A stretch of DNA of 64,000 bases from Eumeta japonica (lineage: Eukaryota > Arthropoda > Insecta > Lepidoptera > Psychidae). Numbering within the stretch: the stretch's first letter is position 1; every line of letters begins with the position of its first letter. Made by a program: the position numbers and the translations under genes. Of this stretch, positions 59,401 through 64,000 are shown in pieces. The stretch covers positions 620,001 through 684,000 of the forward strand of contig BGZK01000096.1 in the NCBI GenBank assembly GCA_005406025.1, written 5' to 3'. Below the pieces are notes generated by a model. It saw nothing but the letters and a program-made list of their open reading frames with translations, did not search any database and was not told the origin of the DNA.

Positions 59401-59482
59401 AATGTTAGACACACATAACATTATATACACACATTAAATTTGGACAAAAAATTTACAAAATTTCTTACGGAAAGTTAATGTG

Positions 59483-59544
<62 letters not shown>

Positions 59545-62500
59545 TAAAAAAGAGAGAAAAGACTATATTTTGTATTTGATTAAAAATAAATATTTTTGGT
59601 TGGTTAAATTTAACGTTGACTGAATCTTATGAGATATCTCAAAATACTATGTACTACGGGATTGTATATCATAAAAAGGCTTACAGAAAAGCATGTCTAT
59701 CTCTGAAAGATAACGACCACTAATAATTTTTATCTTAATAATATATAATATATTATATTTCTGAAGATATTTTGACCAACATAATAATATTTTTTATCCA
59801 TTCAAATACGTTAATTACATTGCACATTTATTGTAGGCCTTACACCATTCACAGGGTCAAACATTTAATGTTACAGGTTTAAAGTTGAGCTTTGCCTGTT
59901 TTTCAACGTAAAATCTTTGTAGCCCTTTTCCATATAACCTCTAAACAAATTCTGTCTGTTGTCAAATGAAAAAAAATCTGTAAATCTTGTACCTAAATAC
60001 ATTACGTAGTTACTGGCAATGTAGTCAGTCTTATTCAAGAAGAAAACTTTCATAGTTAATATGAGGCAATGAAATCAGTAAGCTGTTAAGTCAGTAAGCT
60101 GTGCAAAAAACGTACACTGAGAAATAAAATATTAATAAAGCACAAAATATATTATATAAATAAAAAATAATCTTTAAATTACCAAATTTTAGAACTATGA
60201 ACTGTAAATGTCAAACCCTCGAAAATGAATCGGATAGCACATGTGTCTAAATCGCTCGGACAAGGACGCTACATAAGTACTTGCATCTGTACGAAGCTAG
60301 GGTGGGTTATACATGCCCCGGCTATATTAAATGCTAGTTTTTTATAGCGCAGGGTTTCCCAAACTTAGTTTCATTGTGACGCCTTTGGGACTTTGATATT
60401 TTTTTACGACGCCTCTCTACTCAGCCCTCAAAAATATTTACTAATTTTAGTACTAACCTAGGGATGTTTATCGGAATGCGCACGGCGCTCACTAAAGTAC
60501 CCTGTGGCTCACTCGACTCGATTGCATCGACATGCGACACCCCTGGGACAATGTCGCGACGCTCTGGGGCGTCGCGACGCACAGTTTGGGAAGCCCTGCT
60601 CTAACGGTTCTGCTTAAGTGGAGAAATAATAGATCCCCTCATTTTTTATATCGATCGATCACGCTGTCAACATAATTCTGACTTCGATGCCATTATCCAT
60701 TCTGATGCTGCTCTCGCTCTTGGTTTCGGTTCCATTCTCAAATTCTCAATATAGATTCCACTTTTGCCGTTAGTAGTTCATGAGACCGTAGCCGCGAGCA
60801 AAAGCTAGTCCTTTTTAAATGTTAGCCATTGTTTATTTTGATGTACAAGCTATAATAGCATGAAGTTTTATCAAAATTCCTTTGGTAGCTTTTGCGTAAA
60901 AACGTAACAAGCATCCACTCGTACATCCTCACAAACTTTCGGGTCTACAATATTAGTAGGATAAGCATGTATGCGAACATGCATGCATGCACGTTTATCC
61001 TACTAATATTATAATATTACATTTAAAACCAAAGAGAGATTAATGTTTGCTTTATTAAAATGTCTTTACTATAAAATTAATATTTTAAGTATATACAAAT
61101 TTCCGCCCACGGCTTCGCTTGTGTGCTTTGCGTCCGTGTTTATTTCGATTGTTGCGTTGGTGTAGATATCTTTTTTTTTTGTTTTTTTAATATTCCAATA
61201 TTACTTTATGTAATAAAAATCAATACGTGCTCGTCTTCAGAATAGTAAAGTTCGACATATTCGCAAAGGAAAAATGGTTTTCTCTGGCAAATTTTGTTCA
61301 ATTAAATTTAAACCACACTAAACATATTATTTATGGTAATTAAAACTTAGTGAAATCATTCAACTAGAAGGTTTTTTAATGATGTACATGACATCCTAAA
61401 ATGTAAATCCTAAATACTGTCACTGGTTTTCAGTTGTTTATTTATTTTTTAAGATTTGTCAAACTATAGTAATTTATTGAACTATTGAACTTGTAATTCT
61501 CAAGAACTCATTACAAGTGTATCATTTCACTGGATTTCAGCTATCTTCATACAAAATTGTATCGAAAACAATATAAGGGTTCTTAGTAATTTTTTACAAA
61601 ATTCAACAAAACAATAACTGTACTATAAATACTGTAGATTGCTAGTGCCCGAAGCTCCGCTCGTGTGGACATAAATTAATTGTTATATCTCTTATATCGA
61701 CTAATGACGACATATCCATTATGATTACGATTCTATTTCCACTTCGGATCACGATCCTGGTTACATTTTTCATTCAATTCTGATAAAATTATCCATATTT
61801 TACTCCCATTTTTTAAGAAAAAATGAGAGTAAAATATTGATGTAATAAAATTGAAAACATTTTTTTTTTATTTTTACGCAAAAACAATAACTATTTCCGA
61901 GATTAAAGTATTCTGTGGGTAGCTCCATAAGCTCCTTCATTTTCCAATGAAAGTTCCATCGTGATCGGTTCAGCTGTTTCGTTTTTCGTTTTGAAGTTTA
62001 CTCTCGTGAACAAACAACGGACAATGCCCGATAATGGTATCGTATAACTACAATTTGTGTCGGTATTATAAATATGCAGTATTATCAATATATTCGAACA
62101 TTATCTTTTAGAAGTAGGTCTACATCATCAGCATCTTCGGAAAAAAAACGACATACAGTCTTTTTATTTATTCTTTTATTTGAGGTTTTTCAAATGTTGC
62201 TATGTATTATGATTCCGTAAATATCGATACTTTGGTATGAAATACATTTTGGTATGAATCCATAATGAAAATCAATAATATCGAAGGACACAGAAATTCT
62301 TTATAATTAGTATTATAAAGAATTTCTGTGTGTAGACATATATTTAAAACGTACAACTTTCTTATAAAAACAACGTTTCGTATATTATCCGTGCAAAACG
62401 TCAATAATTACTCGAGTGTGATAACATTTGACCGAATTTTAATATCAGTAGGTATAGTATGATATACATGAGTTTATTACAGACCCAATAGTACCTCTAT

Positions 62501-64000
62501 TAGGTCTGTAATAAACAGACCTAATAAAGTTAAATAATGTTTTAGATCAATCCGTAAGATGCTTTGGATACGGTTGTGTTATTTTACTTACCAAAGCTAT
62601 TTTACAATCATAGGCACTTACTTTGTGAAAAGTATTTAATTTTGTAGACGGCTTGATTAACATTTATTTTGCTCGTGTGTAAATATTTCGGTTTTTATTG
62701 CAACACGATCATTTGTTATTTATGATAATGTTTTTGGTGGACTTAATTACACACCAAATATGAATTGAATTACTCGAATCCGATTACGTTTGACCGATTA
62801 TATTGATAATGATTAGTGTGTTTAACTATATGATATGCGTAATATGCTCGGTCGTCTAATACCTTGAAATTGAAAAATTAATTCGGCACAGAGAAAATAA
62901 TTTGCATATAATACAATGAAATATTGTTCTTAGGCATTGGGCCTATTAGCAGTATTCTCTAGTTATTATGATTGCATAATAATTAGGCAATACCTACTGC
63001 TAATTGATAGCCATAAGACATACAACGAAAAGGGTGTGTATTTACTTATGTACGCACATAAAGATTTATAGTCCGTTGATGTGAATAAACAATATTTACA
63101 ATGTACAATATTAACCTTCAGAAATACATATACATAAATACATATTCAAATATCAAACTTAATATCTGTTATAAGCGCATGTTAATTGTTATTATTATAT
63201 TATTAAATATTATTATGTTATTCAAAACAAATGCTAATCAATTAATTGCATTGAACGACTAATTGTATTGGATACTACACGCGTGTTTGTTGGGCTGTAA
63301 GTGTACAACACACCAATAATAGTTTACGTTATTTGAGTATAACTCAAATTGCTTCAAACTGAACTGACACATGTGCGCGCAACTTTCGTCATCTGATCTA
63401 AAATAGACTGATCTGTTTTTGTTTGGATGTGCAAAAAAAAGGATTGCTTAGATAATCGTCAATTTAGTTGATGGCTAGATTATTAAGAACAATAATAAAA
63501 AAAAATAGCTGCAAATCATGGCTATGGTTTCTCTGTGAACCTGTGCAACGAATATATAAATTGTTAATTACACAAAAGGTCCTGTTAGTAATATTTTTCA
63601 GAATGTAATAGCGCAAAAAAAACTTAGTAAAAATTAGGAAATACCTTTATTACAATGAAATTATTATTAAAACGAAATTTTTATTCGATTTAAGTAAAAT
63701 CAAAATTCTGGCTTAATTAAATAACGCGCATATTATTATGTTTATTAGATTTTTATGAAAAATGCCCGCCATTCAAGATATCCGCACATTATTTAAGATT
63801 TTGCCTGAAAAATGGAAAATGCTGTCATACATATACATTAGAGGAATTGAAATACTTTTTTAAGTGACATCTGTAGCTCATGCCTTATTGAAGAATAAAA
63901 ATAAAAATAATACCTGCTATGTTTAAAGCATGTTCGAAATCAGTTTCCGTATTTTGGCTGTTAAAGACATCTTTTGACACGGTATACACTTTATTGTTTA
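38739..64000 (-). CDS. SV2-like major facilitator transporter, tandem copy 2 (5' end beyond window)
   Basis: Exons, 5' to 3': 64000-63914 (partial), 56658-56497, 55647-55485, 49114-48993, 47225-46987, 46440-46277, 43964-43844, 41836-41544, 39136-39009, 38785-38739. Every complete exon has exactly the length of its copy 1 counterpart, all splice sites are intact and no stop interrupts the frame, so this is a second apparently functional paralogue and not a pseudogene. Motif A, YIGE, PESPKYL and the LLPKSQAK tail are all preserved. Exons 3-10 differ from copy 1 at 13 of 425 residues, exons 1-2 at 15 of 82. Both genes run in the same direction, with copy 2 upstream of copy 1 and about 11.4 kb between its stop and the copy 1 start. 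The ATG lies just past the right edge; the visible sequence aligns from residue 4 of copy 1. Confidence 0.9.
39009..39136 (-). CDS. Copy 2 coding exon 9
   Basis: 128 bp, same protein as copy 1 exon 9 and near-identical flanking intron sequence. Confidence 0.92.
40358..40560. repeat. Repeat fragment present only in copy 2 intron 8
   Basis: Present in copy 2 and absent from the equivalent point in copy 1 (about 5770). It contains CTAGCTTTTACTCGCGGCTC near 40504, a motif also seen inverted at 60786-60806. Confidence 0.5.
41375..41403. repeat. (AT)n microsatellite, copy 2
   Basis: About 29 bp, shorter than its copy 1 counterpart. Confidence 0.95.
41544..41836 (-). CDS. Copy 2 coding exon 8
   Basis: 293 bp; six residue replacements, among them C380S in a membrane segment and Y451H in the loop before TM11. 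Acceptor TTGGTTTCAG at 41838-41837. Confidence 0.93.
41952..42890. mobile_element. Non-autonomous transposon, element A, copy 2
   Basis: Counterpart of 7168-8160, with the same inverted ends; one base is lost in the right terminus (CATCCACCTGT). Confidence 0.6.
43071..43764. mobile_element. Non-autonomous transposon, element B, copy 2
   Basis: Counterpart of 8331-9264 with an internal deletion. Confidence 0.58.
43844..43964 (-). CDS. Copy 2 coding exon 7
   Basis: 121 bp, protein identical to copy 1 exon 7. Donor GAT|GTAAGA. Confidence 0.92.
43965..46276. other. Intron 6 of copy 2
   Basis: Twice as long as its copy 1 counterpart because 44575-46060 is occupied by a Penelope-like remnant and further copy-specific sequence (45560-46060, nothing recognisable). 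Confidence 0.6.
44650..45560 (+). mobile_element. Penelope-like retroelement remnant with GIY-YIG endonuclease
   Basis: The end of the reverse transcriptase-endonuclease polyprotein. LEKISRLLKKHNIYTAFKTN leads into SGIYKLTCDDCKSIYI (GIY at about 44967-44975). A 2-bp expansion of the TA run at about 45005-45013 shifts the frame, after which GQTGRCLENRYKEHISAF and NVLESFEIFKH continue to a stop at 45287-45289. The order GIY...YIGQTGR...H..., with the linker, is that of Penelope GIY-YIG domains. Downstream, CCTGAGGATGTGCCTGGTTG and a GAAACGTACGTAGAATT motif resemble the 3' UTR of such elements. Only in copy 2. Non-functional. Confidence 0.82.
46277..46440 (-). CDS. Copy 2 coding exon 6
   Basis: 164 bp; central loop and start of TM7. 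Four replacements (K270, T274, C287, F302), including a new cysteine and a changed charge pattern in the cytosolic loop. Donor CTAC|GTGAGT. Confidence 0.93.
46441..46986. other. Intron 5 of copy 2
   Basis: Matches intron 5 of copy 1 apart from the palindrome. Confidence 0.6.
46521..46570. repeat. Perfect 50-bp palindrome, copy 2 intron 5
   Basis: Two exact 25-bp arms without spacer, centred at 46545/46546. Copy 1 has the right half only (about 10772-10796). Confidence 0.95.
46987..47225 (-). CDS. Copy 2 coding exon 5
   Basis: 239 bp; TM6 and PESPKYL intact. T249 and N253 replace A and S. Confidence 0.93.
47626..47870. mobile_element. MITE-like element, copy 2 intron 4
   Basis: Counterpart of 11836-12078, same GC-rich block with inverted GCGCTTTTT / AAAAAAGCGCC ends. 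Confidence 0.5.
48656..48747. repeat. Perfect 42-bp-arm hairpin, copy 2 intron 4
   Basis: Arms 48656-48697 and 48706-48747 are exact reverse complements with an 8-bp loop. At the same place copy 1 has only a short imperfect hairpin (about 12897-12929). Confidence 0.95.
48993..49114 (-). CDS. Copy 2 coding exon 4
   Basis: 122 bp; the protein is identical to copy 1 exon 4 with silent changes. It has the same in-frame GCCGT|GTATGT donor choice. Confidence 0.92.
49164..49483 (+). mobile_element. tRNA-derived SINE, copy 2
   Basis: Counterpart of 13341-13660; A box TAGCTCGGTGG and canonical B box GGGTTCGATCCC. Confidence 0.82.
51400..52036 (+). pseudogene. Unrecognised decayed reading frame inside intron 3, copy 2
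   Basis: Counterpart of 15569-16150. Here the segment after a TTTCAG (about 51597) stays open as RESPLKTFQFRRTCWPRRQL through 52 bp missing in copy 1, ending in NTVNRTT-stop. The first block MPRYKLSKKSAGRLSSSRNS and the later LEPNLECLALLVTSEESTIL block are conserved. Product unknown. Confidence 0.3.
53674..53814 (+). other. Short ORF, copy 2 counterpart
   Basis: 47 codons including the stop, reading MMETKYSYVKNGFENEESQF. Matches 18353-18490. No recognised domain. Confidence 0.2.
55485..55647 (-). CDS. Copy 2 coding exon 3
   Basis: 163 bp with motif A D-T-R-G-R-K; one residue differs (Met for Thr90). Acceptor at 55649-55648. Similarity with copy 1 collapses about 10 bp upstream of this acceptor. 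Confidence 0.93.
55648..56496. other. Intron 2 of copy 2
   Basis: About 340 bp longer than intron 2 of copy 1; diverged. No gene seen. Confidence 0.6.
56497..56658 (-). CDS. Copy 2 coding exon 2
   Basis: The 162 bp match copy 1 exon 2. Acceptor at 56660-56659, donor ATAG|GTCAGT at 56496-56495. It encodes TM1 and SYVLPAARCDLG. It carries six amino-acid and several synonymous differences from copy 1, so it is part of the older divergence. Confidence 0.92.
58431..58471. repeat. Perfect 17-bp-arm hairpin
   Basis: Arms 58431-58447 and 58455-58471, exact, with a 7-bp loop. Confidence 0.9.
58674..59190 (+). mobile_element. Jockey/CR1-like LINE, C-terminal end of reverse transcriptase ORF
   Basis: Plus-strand frame pieces read LGVLKRVRE, then FNLVPAADFRYHSARQIHHQ (59000 region), HLEGWCSVTVRFTANFLQRT and LCNDLPSTVF followed by GSLQEKS. 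These match the conserved tail after the RT domain of non-LTR elements in Lepidoptera (pattern NLVPAAEFR...R...H...GW...TVRF...FLPRT...WNELPSxVF...FKK). Frameshifts present; truncated on both sides. Confidence 0.75.
59482..59540. repeat. (AT)n microsatellite, intron 1 of copy 2
   Basis: Nearly 60 bp of alternating AT. Confidence 0.95.
60350..60598. mobile_element. hAT-type MITE, 249 bp
   Basis: Terminal inverted repeats CAGGGTTTCCCAAACT and AGTTTGGGAAGCCCTG, near-perfect, typical of hAT elements. Flanking octamers TTATAGCG and CTCTAACG agree at 5 of 8 positions, consistent with an old 8-bp target duplication. Confidence 0.82.
62289..62330. repeat. Perfect 19-bp-arm hairpin
   Basis: Arms 62289-62307 and 62312-62330, exact, with a 4-bp loop. 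Confidence 0.9.
63914..64000 (-). CDS. Copy 2 coding exon 1, partial
   Basis: The reading frame matching copy 1 residues 4-31 gives NNKVYTVSKDVFNSQNTETD followed by FEHALNIA. Donor GCAG|GTATTA at 63913-63912. Nine of 28 codons differ in amino acid from copy 1, far more than in exons 3-10. The start codon is outside the window. Confidence 0.85.

Larger units (their letters stand above)
56659..63913. other. Intron 1 of copy 2 (7.3 kb)
   Basis: Largely unrelated to intron 1 of copy 1. It contains a LINE reverse transcriptase end, an (AT)n run, a hAT MITE, several short hairpins (58431-58471, 61797-61836, 62289-62330, 62472-62516) and dispersed repeat motifs such as TCCTACTAATATTATAA near 60998. 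No exon seen. Confidence 0.55.
55660..64000. repeat. Diverged part of the tandem duplication, copy 2
   Basis: Counterpart of 20343-27480. Patches such as 56265-56400 align with 20600-20720 with many differences, showing real but older homology. Confidence 0.75.

Overview
The window is AT-rich nuclear DNA from an animal, almost certainly an insect. Lepidoptera is my best guess. It rests on scattered LINE tails of the type found across moth and butterfly genomes, a tRNA-derived SINE, and Jockey/CR1-like, RTE-like, mariner, Penelope and hAT remnants, so it is an inference. Genes are split by many introns and there are no prokaryotic-style operons. I assembled the exons by hand from splice sites, codon phase and comparison of two copies.

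The core of the window is a tandem pair of genes on the minus strand, each encoding a major-facilitator transporter of the insect SV2-like (synaptic vesicle glycoprotein 2-like) group. Copy 1 (4146-27384) is complete: ten coding exons add up to exactly 511 codons, giving a 510-residue protein with no stop or frameshift. Copy 2 (38739 to beyond 64000) has the same ten-exon structure with identical lengths for exons 2-10, and its first exon runs off the window. Both look functional.

The two copies are not uniformly similar. From position 1 to about 20342 (matching 33211 to about 55659), introns and exons are nearly identical apart from insertions and deletions: 13 amino-acid differences in 425 codons of exons 3-10. 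To the right of the exon 3 acceptor the similarity drops abruptly: 15 differences in the 82 comparable codons of exons 1-2, diverged intron 2, and mostly unalignable intron 1. This suggests an old tandem duplication whose 3' part was later homogenised by gene conversion or unequal exchange.

Layout. 1-820 flank; 821-3384 decayed hAT transposon carrying a 60-65 bp minisatellite; 4146-20330 exons 10-3 of copy 1 with repeat-filled introns; 20331-27290 introns 2 and 1 (microsatellite, mariner remnant); 27291-27384 first coding exon; 27385-33210 intergenic (LINE endonuclease remnant, AT-rich repeats); 33211-38738 second copy of the flank and hAT element; 38739-64000 copy 2, with a Penelope-like insertion in intron 6 and LINE and MITE debris in intron 1. 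Comparing the copies dates several events after homogenisation: a 187-bp MITE with 8-bp target duplication only in copy 1, a Penelope remnant only in copy 2, minisatellite change (6 versus 11 units), a ~1 kb deletion in the copy 1 hAT, and two perfect palindromes only in copy 2 that look like template-switch mutations.
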